The notes beneath the pieces are model-generated. The model was not told the origin of the DNA. It did not search any database and worked only from the letters and a program-made list of their open reading frames with translations. Below, one piece after another: positions 29,201 through 34,975 of a stretch of DNA of 57,226 nt (within the stretch, counting starts at the first letter, position 1; every line of letters starts with the position of its first letter). The stretch comes from Lachnospiraceae bacterium. GTDB taxonomy: Bacteria > Bacillota > Clostridia > Lachnospirales > Lachnospiraceae. Made by a program: the position numbers and the translations under genes. The stretch is taken from contig CAADSM010000022.1 of assembly GCA_900751785.1 (NCBI GenBank), positions 1 to 57,226 on the forward strand, written 5' to 3'.

Positions 29201-29326
29201 TTTCTGCACTCTCCATTCATTCTCTCCCGGTGCTGCATGAACTGCCGCAGGAAGAGCCGGCATTATCATCGCTGTACATAAAAGCAATGACACTGCCTTT
29301 TTCGCAAACTGCATTTTCTTCTTCAT
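22448..29326 (-). CDS. Cell-surface GH101 endo-alpha-N-acetylgalactosaminidase
   Basis: A 2,292-aa secreted enzyme expected to release the core-1 disaccharide Gal-beta-1,3-GalNAc from Ser/Thr of mucin, the step that frees the peptide. Order: signal peptide (1-32), LamG-like and Ig-like domains (about 35-490), the GH101 core (about 505-1130) with nucleophile Asp914 in GFVYVDTYGDDRW and probable acid/base Glu941 in GTENKSD, galactose-binding-like modules, FN3, a Big-type domain, a C-terminal LamG, FIVAR-like repeats and sorting signal SVKTGD with RRRRETR tail. I chose the ATG at 29326, six bases after AGAGGAGG; a GTG at 29401 lacks an RBS. Four operator boxes precede the promoter, twice as many as the other genes, so its control may be the tightest. 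Confidence 0.94.
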   Translation of the reverse strand: MKKKMQFAKKAVSLLLCTAMIMPALPAAVHAAPGENEWRVQKFGDNVDQEIPEGTLGAPEDGSAGFTFDYREFYDQAGYGSVILYNAAEESYEDSVWTFDLTVSGEGEGAYRVGMFPRFIDGKNCDGIAIDTSASIQHSSQVNGSEAWPGITNQTGISFQSDTTYSMKLVTCDDTITMYVNDEKTAETTTRSEITEGRPAVRVWGPSDGIGHKTVEVSNYSFRELKKSSVDLDRVTVLEKDWGMSSIEIPVTLADGDAVESVKNNGELLEAGTDYTLEDGKIILSKEYIAAQEGSFTLDIAFEGLMTDTFSVVKYVEVEEEEYIWTPDMGLDVWQKLSGSGTAEMEEGGLRLTGENKLFALDAPSMMNGEIEITFDQKSDYGRTGFLFRGDPEQNSWQGMLQEDDSGAMTWAFRNSSGTKYTVGGDGTFLLSRAGLADTKLKVRFQGETISVWLDDYYVYSGTVSDADEIEGMVGISTESQSDILVKQVVFRTLPMRIAEEDSSTETSIAKNDLTVALADDFPRVIDYTLNGKKLYGSEFKYNYVTINTVDYPASAEITSQTDESVVYSVNVEKAGVTFDVEYTVLEGNILDMRIKNINDEAMRVNSIGFPNQPMLSATSQQPGAKLDTIVPSRGQYNIDDVNEVHYNIADGNISFDADTACIIPVITTDELSASMENNVLMNMREFRHRAYRKSDGTVVAGFSSQDFMYRGIDGEKMFDDEDLYCQVVLTEDTNEDGTMDWQDGANALKTIIKDKINGGDTMADSFIHVGYNFASGVQQPFLKVADNMKRLSNMIDGFDQILVFKGYANEGHDSGHSDYDDINHRAGDAEDMQKAAEIMQGINSIMGIHINHSESYPEAKMYNDQTMSVYNGWAWMDQSKRLRRDVDILNGGMDARLNSMFEQVPGIGFVYVDTYGDDRWAEARLAQNLVGDHGAMLGTENKSDFDRFAAWVHWPGIGDGMHRFVYHTQKDVYNSSSIYRGGYSRSVSMMSWQHNNNINSLVQQFYTEQLPQRYLMNHDVRKQTSEEAIFEGNVRSTSEGKIYKDGSLIADGSLVFIPWFAEDSETKNPDEAAKIYHWNPNGGETTWTLPESWSDLSTVKLYETTQNGKNLVDTLEVTDGQVTIAAEAATPYVVYPGEAEKDETVWSEGSPLKDTGFNSRDFSVWEKDGDADIEFNDDSNGVSILTMSGAEAGQVSQTMEGLKGGQKYRLVVHAGAENGKTARLTVETPDGKTYENYVDQVVMANQYFDSYAKGKMVQRMWVDFVQPEGETTAKVTLSADACESADGVATFMETRIVKTEEPDLPSNYVANETFEYVEQGAYGIFNPERSADGVPHLSETHLPYTSDTISGNWSLKLYGLYGQGDVTVRTSPATMRLEPNTTYRVEFDTLGDGRVYVQSEAEDSDQVLNESFAAGHSQFEFTTGDREDYIVRIERGSVLDNFEVYSLNDPTAPSVPEGLTVTAEDGGMDLTWNESTDEDTWVTGYNVYRDGALIASVTDTQYRDTDMSEYTTYSYQVSAVNVGKTESDKCEPVSGYNGTDLKAPEVISAELEGTTDITVVFNEEVDKESAETLTNYMLSDGGSVSRAVLQEDGKTVKLTADGLPADKPFLLTVAGVQDTSSAMNACTGEKTIQLSIVSRYFKFDEDSTETAYDFSAQENGVKTNVGVAETGLAGNAGDFNKNGNVQISGEALTDAPEWTFSAWINWDGSPTESQTIMGNDVSGSAVAGMWFHIRTDNKLWASPYDGSRGVDLTSSQTVPVGEWTHVAITFKDKEFVMYFNGEETARAKFESYPDSVTNPINIGSHYNSGGSMLHKYGGLIDEVKIYRMALDADQILAQAQKTELLPEAVGDTFIVNKTNPADLSIITAPNGYTLKGITVDGAETAGENYSFDGSTLTVAGTYLSTLETGEHTLGLVFDSSDGADTQTIDLTLKVIEKMSSADKSSLYLLLAEAAGLNESDYSEASWAALQDAVETAQEVFENTDASQEDVDSAAAALRAAIDALVPPEPVSTTVLEYALSLAETADTEGVVDSVVKIFNDAKAAAEDILARVQEDDPTVTQEMVDESWQNLIKAMQYLSFKQGDKTDLQKVIDMAKSLDLSKYLDEGQQAFTDALTAAEAVLANGDAMQDEVDQSWRDLLKAMSELRLKPNKDALKDLIDEANGMSTGGADEETIAAFQNALAAAMSVYENEQATEEEVATAEEGLQAALDQLRAAVGDTEDPDNSGSDGSSADTSDKDNASAQTDTTKNNSAQKSVKTGDTAAPIAGMAAVMMLAAAAGVIAHRRRRETR

Positions 29327-29430
29327 CTTCTTCCTCCTCTGATCAATTAATTTTCTTTTTCTGTATTGATTTTTCTGCTCCGCATCCCTCCGTTTCCGCA
29401 CTGCGCACTATTCCGTTTTACTTAATCATT

Positions 29431-29544
29431 AGTATAAATCAACAATTTTTACCATTCAATCAACAAAACTGTCAGCATTTTGTACTATTTTGTTCTCTTT
29501 TAAGCAGGCTTGTACTATTTAGCACAATCCTTGTATTATTTTGT
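29431..29544 (-). promoter_or_regulatory. GH101 promoter with a four-box operator array
   Basis: Minus strand boxes: ACAAAATAATAC (29544-29533), GCTAAATAGTAC (29523-29512), ACAAAATAGTAC (29493-29482), ACAGTTTTGTTG (29472-29461). Each pair has 21-bp spacing and the two pairs are offset by about three helical turns. Then -35 TTGAAT (29459-29454), 17-bp spacer, -10 TATACT (29436-29431). The proximal pair keeps the same distance to the promoter as at GH2, GH110 and the binding protein, though its last box is degenerate. Confidence 0.78.
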
Positions 29545-29557
29545 TTTTACATCAAAA

Positions 29558-29595
29558 GATCCCCCGCCGCAGCCTAATCTCTGCGGCGGGGGATC
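29558..29595 (-). terminator. Terminator of the sugar-binding lipoprotein gene
   Basis: A perfect 15-bp GC-rich stem (GATCCCCCGCCGCAG and complement) with an 8-base loop, ending on the minus strand in GATCTTTTG, 50 bases past the stop. It separates this transcript from the GH101 promoter. Confidence 0.85.
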
Positions 29596-29645
29596 TGACA
29601 TATGACCACCTTCACCTGTATTTCTTACTCTATTATCTCTATTAT

Positions 29646-30977
29646 TTATTGAACCTTACTGTCCCTGACCTGATCTCCGATCGCTTCCATCTCTTCGATC
29701 CACTCATCCACGGTCTTCATCCCGGACATCACTTCCCCCACCTGGGCATAGAAGGAATCCCTCGGAACGATATTGCTTCCCGTTACCGCAGCAAACTCAC
29801 CCATATAAGGTTTGTATCCCTGTTCGAAGATTCGGTAGGATTCATAAACGGCCTCGGATGCATAATCCTTGATCTTCTCAGCCGCCCCGACAACTGGAGG
29901 AACGCCTTTTGCCAGTTTCGCATTCAGCTCGATCGCAGTATCCGAATACTGGAAGGCAAGAAATTCCTTTGCCGCTTCAATATTCTCCGCTGCCGCCGGG
30001 ATATACATCTCCTCGATCCTTGTATATACATACCTCTCGTCATCCTGCTCGAGAGCCGGCGCCGCTGCAAAGCCGAAGCTGAATCCGTTTTCCCGCGTTG
30101 CTCTCACCATCTCGTTTTCGATCCACGAGCCGGCCGGTATGAACATCGCTTCCCCTTCCAGCCACTCTGCCTGGGCCTGAGTATGGTCCATGAATATGGA
30201 CCCTTCCAGAAGATAGCCTTCTGTCCCGATCTTCGCAATACTGTCCAGTACTTCCCGCACCTTTTCATTGCGCCAAGCCCCTTCTTCATAATTCAGACAG
30301 GCGTCCATAGCCTCCGTCCCTGCGGATGATGCGATGGACGACAGGATCACGCTCTCCATATAAGCCGGATAGATCCCCTGGTAGGCAAAAAGCGCTCTGT
30401 CGGCACTCCTCTCATCATTTCCCAGTGCGAAGAACTCATCCCACGTCTCCGGCACCTCAAGGCTGTTCTTCTCGAAATAATCTTTGTTATACCACATTCC
30501 CATGGGTGAGTAATACATCGGCGCCAGATAGATCTTCCCGTCATCGTACGGCTGGCAGCTCTTCGTATCCAGGAATCCCGGAAGGAGCTTGTCTTCTACC
30601 TCCTCCATCACATCCGTGATATCTGCCAGCGCGTGGTCCTTTATGAGCGCTGAAGTTACCCCGGAAATGTTATTGGATGGAAGGTATACAAAATCTGGCG
30701 GATTCCCCGCAATGATCGTCGGCCGTATGATATCTCCGATCTCGGCATTAGACTGCATCACAATGTCAATATCCGGATTTTCCTTCTCGAATGCTTCGCA
30801 CACCGCATCCCAGTATTCCCTTCCATAGCCGCCTTCGAATATGGCGATCTGCAGTTTTGTCTTTTCCGGCTCATCAGCGCTGTCTTTGTCGACAGCCGCT
30901 GTATGTGCGCTGCACCCGGCCAGCAGGACACTCATCAAAATAAACGCGGATACTGCCGCGGCTTTCCTTCTTTTCAT
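29646..30977 (-). CDS. Carbohydrate ABC transporter substrate-binding lipoprotein
   Basis: A 443-aa extracellular solute-binding protein (family 1), anchored by a lipid on Cys22 in the lipobox VLLAGC. The stretch LQIAIFEGGYGREYWDAV and the motif GNPPDFVYLPSNN resemble binding proteins annotated for N-acetylglucosamine or chitobiose (NgcE-like), which would suit uptake of freed HexNAc sugars; the ligand is inference. I chose ATG 30977 (MKRRKA); a frame start at 31004 adds nothing to the signal peptide. It has its own promoter with the two-box operator and its own terminator. No permease or ATPase gene lies in the window, so the rest of the transporter is encoded elsewhere, or the protein serves as a sensor partner for the kinase. 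Confidence 0.9.
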   Translation of the reverse strand: MKRRKAAAVSAFILMSVLLAGCSAHTAAVDKDSADEPEKTKLQIAIFEGGYGREYWDAVCEAFEKENPDIDIVMQSNAEIGDIIRPTIIAGNPPDFVYLPSNNISGVTSALIKDHALADITDVMEEVEDKLLPGFLDTKSCQPYDDGKIYLAPMYYSPMGMWYNKDYFEKNSLEVPETWDEFFALGNDERSADRALFAYQGIYPAYMESVILSSIASSAGTEAMDACLNYEEGAWRNEKVREVLDSIAKIGTEGYLLEGSIFMDHTQAQAEWLEGEAMFIPAGSWIENEMVRATRENGFSFGFAAAPALEQDDERYVYTRIEEMYIPAAAENIEAAKEFLAFQYSDTAIELNAKLAKGVPPVVGAAEKIKDYASEAVYESYRIFEQGYKPYMGEFAAVTGSNIVPRDSFYAQVGEVMSGMKTVDEWIEEMEAIGDQVRDSKVQ

Positions 30978-31025
30978 AAAAACACTCACTTCTCCCCAGC
31001 TCAAATTCTAAGTTTTACTGTCTAC

Positions 31026-31088
31026 ATTTTAACGAATATCGAATTTGCGCACAATGTAATATTTTGTTCTGTATTTGAAAAATTATGT
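31026..31088 (-). promoter_or_regulatory. Binding-protein promoter with two-box operator
   Basis: Minus strand: box 1 ACATAATTTTTC (31088-31077, weak, 8 of 12 matches), box 2 ACAAAATATTAC (31067-31056), -35 TTGTGC (31054-31049), 17-bp spacer, -10 TAAAAT (31031-31026). Spacings equal those at GH2, GH110 and GH101. The stretch 31089-31219 shows no gene or structure I recognise. Confidence 0.7.
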
Positions 31089-31227
31089 TCTGATGCCGAT
31101 CTGATGCCTGATCCCCATCCCGCAGCTTCTGGATGCTCATACATTTCTGCTGGCAGACACATTGCAGCCCCCTCCCCAGCCTCCGGCATCCTGCGTATCC
31201 GCCGCGCTGAAACGCTTCACTTTACAG

Positions 31228-31420
31228 GTAACTGTTCACACCTAACCTCCGCCCGCATGCGCACTCGTCGCGCTGGCGCGCTCCAGTTCCGCACTTCGTG
31301 CTAAGACTGCTTATGTGGGGGAGGTTACGAGCTCCACTCGTACTTAGGGATAGAAAACTGCCTCTTACATGCAAGCATGACGATGCATTTTTCATCCCTA
31401 AGTACGGTGTGAACAGTTAC
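31228..31420 (+). mobile_element. 193-bp MITE with 14-bp inverted repeats and 8-bp target duplication
   Basis: Ends GTAACTGTTCACAC and GTGTGAACAGTTAC are perfect inverted repeats, and CTTTACAG stands directly on both sides (31220-31227 and 31421-31428) as a target-site duplication. There is no ORF inside. An inner palindrome (GTACTTAGGGAT near 31340 with ATCCCTAAGTAC near 31393-31404) would make a long hairpin. It is non-autonomous; the helper transposase is not in the window. It sits between the divergent binding-protein and kinase genes, about 30 bp upstream of the predicted kinase promoter. Confidence 0.85.
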
Positions 31421-31448
31421 CTTTACAGCATTTTCTGACAGTATTCTC

Positions 31449-31476
31449 TTTACATCCGCATAACAAATTGTATAAA
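31449..31476 (+). promoter_or_regulatory. Probable promoter of the two-component operon
   Basis: TTTACA (31449-31454), 16-bp spacer, TATAAA (31471-31476), then AAGGAACGG before the ATG at 31518. No ACAAAATAGTAC box is seen here, though CAGCATTTT at 31427-31435 also occurs between the operator boxes on the enzyme promoters. Confidence 0.5.
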
Positions 31477-31517
31477 ATATATATACTGAAATTTGTGGTA
31501 TAAGGAACGGTAATGTT

Positions 31518-33302
31518 ATGAACAGGCAAAATCAGCTTTTGCGCAGGATCTCCATCTCGAAACGAATCGTAATCCTGATTTTACTGGTATCTGTCCTTCC
31601 TATTCTCCTGGTAGGCAGTTTCGGCTATCTGCAGGCGCGGTCGGCGATCTACAGGACAGCCGCCGATTATAATCAGAAGCTCGTAGACATCATCAAGCAG
31701 AATATCACTCTGCGGCTGCAGGAGTTTGTCAATCTCTCTGATGAGTTGATCCTGAATACAACAGTGCGGAACGCTCTGGAATCCTATGAAGATATGAACT
31801 CCACGCAGAAATACTGGACTGTACAGAATATCTACAGCGAAGTGCGTTCGAAATATACACGGATCGCAGACATCTGCGACATACGCATCGTAACTGTAAA
31901 CAATCTCCCTATTTACAGCACGGGCTTCCTGTATTTGAACTCAGAGCAGGATCTGCTGAATTATCACAGGATTTCTCAAAGCGAGGATCCTTTGCTGTGG
32001 TATACGACTCAGTATGACGATATGCCCTATATCGTTCTGTCCAGAAAAATTACCAATCTTTCCACAAGAGATATCCTGGGGTACATTATTATCCACATCA
32101 ACGCAGATGTTTTGGACGAGCTTTACTCCCGCTTTAATCTGGACAACTCCGCCTATATCGTGCTCCTAGATTCCTTCGGGTCGACACTGCCAGGCACAGG
32201 CACTTTAACAGCAGAGCAGGAGAAGACCTTCTCTGATATTTTAACCCTTGAAAAAAGTGAGGATATCCAGCGGTATGAGGGAAGCAGCGAAGATTTCATC
32301 TATTACTCGGCCATGGAGGAGCTCGGGCTGACACTGGTCACCTCCATTCCGAACCGGGTCCTGACCGCTCCCATACAGAACATGTTCGGCGCGATCCTCC
32401 TGTTCCTGCTGGTCTGCATCCTGCTGTGCATCATTGTATCCCGATACATCTGGAAGAGTATCACAGGGCCGCTCACGAAGCTGGTCGCCTACATAAAGGA
32501 TACCTCCGAGCTGAAATTCGACACCGATTTCAGCGATAACAGCCGGGATGAGCTTGGTTTCATGGCGCAGTCATACAACAATATCGTAAAGATCATGAAA
32601 AACATGGTCACACAGATCGAACAGGAGCAGGAAGATAAGCGCAAGGCAGAGATCCGTCTGCTCCAGGCGCAGATCAATCCTCATTTTCTGTTCAACACGC
32701 TGGACTCTCTGCGCTTCACCGCCATGATGAGCCGTGCTGACACAGTCAGCGAGGGGCTTTCCTCACTGTCGCATATTTTGAGGAACTCGATCATCGACGA
32801 TAATTCCTATATCACGGTCTCGGATGAGATCCGCTGTATTGAGGACTACATCGTGATCCAAAAGATCCGGTACGGGGAATTTATCGAGCTGCACAAGCAG
32901 ATCGAGCCCGGCACAGACGACTGCCTCATCATGAAATTTCTGCTCCAGCCGATCGTAGAGAACAGCATCATCCATGGAATGCAGAAGAAAGAGACCCTTG
33001 ACATTACCATTCAGACAGAGCAGAAGGATGACCAGATCGAGATCATTATCTCGGACAACGGCAGCGGCTTCGACATGGATGAAAAGATCGACAAGGAGAC
33101 GAATATCATCAAGAGCAGCAAGATGTCCGGCATTGGTCTTGAAAACGTGAAGCAGCGTCTGGAATTAGAGTTCCGCACAGAACAGAGCTTCACGATCCAC
33201 AGTGAAAAGGGCGTCGGGACAACCGTGACGATAAGATATCCATTCAGGAAAAACACTTCCATGGATATTGCGATAGAGGAAAAGGAGGACAGCGATGTAT
33301 AA
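31518..33302 (+). CDS. YesM-type sensor histidine kinase
   Basis: A 594-aa membrane sensor kinase. It has TM helices at about 17-37 and 288-310 flanking a 250-residue extracellular sensor region (double-Cache-like in size), a HAMP domain (about 312-365), then the His_kinase domain of the YesM class with phospho-acceptor His389 in QINPHFLFNTLDSLRF, an N box (LLQPIVENSIIHG) and a G box (SDNGSGFD). It should sense an outside carbohydrate signal and phosphorylate the regulator encoded next, whose ATG overlaps its stop by 8 nt. Being in the centre of the mucin-glycosidase cluster, its ligand is probably a mucin sugar or the loaded binding protein; this is inference. Confidence 0.95.
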   Translation: MNRQNQLLRRISISKRIVILILLVSVLPILLVGSFGYLQARSAIYRTAADYNQKLVDIIKQNITLRLQEFVNLSDELILNTTVRNALESYEDMNSTQKYWTVQNIYSEVRSKYTRIADICDIRIVTVNNLPIYSTGFLYLNSEQDLLNYHRISQSEDPLLWYTTQYDDMPYIVLSRKITNLSTRDILGYIIIHINADVLDELYSRFNLDNSAYIVLLDSFGSTLPGTGTLTAEQEKTFSDILTLEKSEDIQRYEGSSEDFIYYSAMEELGLTLVTSIPNRVLTAPIQNMFGAILLFLLVCILLCIIVSRYIWKSITGPLTKLVAYIKDTSELKFDTDFSDNSRDELGFMAQSYNNIVKIMKNMVTQIEQEQEDKRKAEIRLLQAQINPHFLFNTLDSLRFTAMMSRADTVSEGLSSLSHILRNSIIDDNSYITVSDEIRCIEDYIVIQKIRYGEFIELHKQIEPGTDDCLIMKFLLQPIVENSIIHGMQKKETLDITIQTEQKDDQIEIIISDNGSGFDMDEKIDKETNIIKSSKMSGIGLENVKQRLELEFRTEQSFTIHSEKGVGTTVTIRYPFRKNTSMDIAIEEKEDSDV

Positions 33303-34860
33303 GGTATTGATCGCAGATGATGAGAAGATCATACGGATCGCGCTGAAATCGATGATCTCCTGGGAAGATCTTGGATTTTCGGCAGACTATGCGGCAGAGG
33401 ACGGTCTCTCTGCGCTTCAGATCGTAAAAGAGCATTGCCCGGACCTGGTCATTATCGATATCATGATGCCCGGAATGAACGGCATTGAATTTGTAAAGCA
33501 GGCCAGACAGGACGGATACACAGGGGAGATCGTCATCCTGAGCAATCATCAGAACTTTAACTATGCGGTGGAGGCGCTCAGGAACCGTGTCTCAGATTAT
33601 ATCCTCAAGACAGACATCACCCCCCAGTCTCTGACGCAGTGCCTGCTCAAGGTCAAGAAAAAGCTGGATGCATCTGCCCCGGCCATGGAACAGGCTCCCG
33701 AAGCTGTCCCCGAGGCCGACGCAGACAGAGACATCGCCCTTCTGCAAGATACGCTGAAGCCAGGCGCTGCAGCAGAGAATATTCCGCTGTCCGGGTCCTA
33801 TGCATTTCTCAATGTATTTACGAAAAAGAGCCTGACCGAAGATACGGCGGGGAACAATATGGCTGCCAACGCGCTGAAAAATCTTACCTCAGAACACCTG
33901 CGCGGCTATGGCTTTCCGATCCTGGAGCTCTCCGACGATTCGCTCCTGATCCTCCTTCCGCGCAAGGACGTAAACAGCCTGACCTCCGGTCCTGAGTTTA
34001 CACAGAGGCTGCAGAAGCTCGTCCATCTGTATCTGAATACCGACTGCGGATTTATTCTGTCGGGGCTTTTCAGCAGCTGCAGTCAGTTTTTACATATGGT
34101 TTCCCTGCTTCCGGAGACCGGACAGCTCATCCTGTACCACGGATTTGGAGCCATCATAGATGAAAACGAATATACCGGCTTCATCGATAAGCCCCTCAAT
34201 CCAGCCCCCTTGATCCAAAAGCTGAGGCAGTATATTGACCAGGATGATTTCGCCGGCTGCAGGACCGCGCTGAAGCGTCTCACCGCACAGCTCGCCAGCA
34301 GAAAATACCATCCCCGCCAGACCGTTCTCCTTTTGAAAAAGACATTTGAATTTTTCCTTCTATACGAGACGATCCGGCTGTCCTCTGATCCTGAGAAGAC
34401 AGCTGAGACGCGCCAGGAGTTTCTGCACTGCTGCACGCTGAAGGAGTATCTGGACTGCTTCGGCAGGCTTTTTGATCTTCTGGCGTCATCCCCGCTGACA
34501 CTGAAGATTTCGGACTCCTCCTGCCGCCGGGAGATCCTTCTGATCTGTGACTATATTGAAAAAAATATCGATCACAGGATCACACTTTCGATGCTCTCAG
34601 AGAACGTCAATATGAGCGAGAACTACATAAGCCGTCTGTTCAAGGCCGAGACTGGAAATAATATTGTAAATTATATCAATCAATTGAAAATGAATCATGC
34701 CCGGCTCCTTCTGGAGGATAAAAATCTCTCCGTCCGCGACGTGGCCCTCGCCCTGGGCTTTGACGAGCCCTCATATTTCAATAAGCTTTTCTTCCGCTTC
34801 TTCGGGCTCAGCCCCACCGGATATCGAAAAGCAGTAACAGAAATCTTAAATGCAGAATAA
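33295..34860 (+). CDS. YesN-type response regulator with AraC DNA-binding domain
   Basis: A 521-aa response regulator: N-terminal receiver (1-120) with phospho-acceptor Asp55 in LVIIDIMMPGMNG, a long middle region (about 150-410), and a C-terminal AraC/XylS double helix-turn-helix (about 415-515) with NYISRLFKAETG and the closing motif FDEPSYFNKLFFRFFGLSPTGYR split across two helices. AraC-type regulators bind tandem asymmetric boxes about two helical turns apart, which is what stands upstream of the binding-protein, GH101, GH110 and GH2 genes. I infer it activates them. No operator box was found at its own promoter. Confidence 0.95.
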   Translation: MYKVLIADDEKIIRIALKSMISWEDLGFSADYAAEDGLSALQIVKEHCPDLVIIDIMMPGMNGIEFVKQARQDGYTGEIVILSNHQNFNYAVEALRNRVSDYILKTDITPQSLTQCLLKVKKKLDASAPAMEQAPEAVPEADADRDIALLQDTLKPGAAAENIPLSGSYAFLNVFTKKSLTEDTAGNNMAANALKNLTSEHLRGYGFPILELSDDSLLILLPRKDVNSLTSGPEFTQRLQKLVHLYLNTDCGFILSGLFSSCSQFLHMVSLLPETGQLILYHGFGAIIDENEYTGFIDKPLNPAPLIQKLRQYIDQDDFAGCRTALKRLTAQLASRKYHPRQTVLLLKKTFEFFLLYETIRLSSDPEKTAETRQEFLHCCTLKEYLDCFGRLFDLLASSPLTLKISDSSCRREILLICDYIEKNIDHRITLSMLSENVNMSENYISRLFKAETGNNIVNYINQLKMNHARLLLEDKNLSVRDVALALGFDEPSYFNKLFFRFFGLSPTGYRKAVTEILNAE

Positions 34861-34909
34861 AAACGGCGCTGAAGGATCATTCCATAAGGATAATCCTACG
34901 GCGCCGTTT
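34861..34909 (+). terminator. Terminator of the two-component operon
   Basis: AAACGGCGC pairs perfectly with GCGCCGTTT at the ends of a long AT-rich loop, directly after the regulator stop and followed by TAAAA; on the minus strand the pairing is the same. Confidence 0.75.
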
Positions 34910-34911
34910 TA

Positions 34912-34945
34912 AAAAGATGCGGTCCGTGATCGAACCGCATCTTTT
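34912..34945. terminator. Bidirectional terminator between regulator and sialidase
   Basis: AAAAGATGCGGT and its exact complement enclose a 10-base loop, with T runs on both strands. It lies between two genes that converge, so it can end both transcripts. Confidence 0.8.
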
Positions 34946-34975
34946 ATCATTCTATCCAGTTTTCTCTCTCAGCGC

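Noticed and set aside
31427..31447. An operator box at the kinase promoter (CAGCATTTTCTGACAG)
   Set aside because: Only the CAGCATTTT part, which lies between boxes elsewhere, is shared; no ACAAAATAGTAC-like box is present at the fixed spacing.
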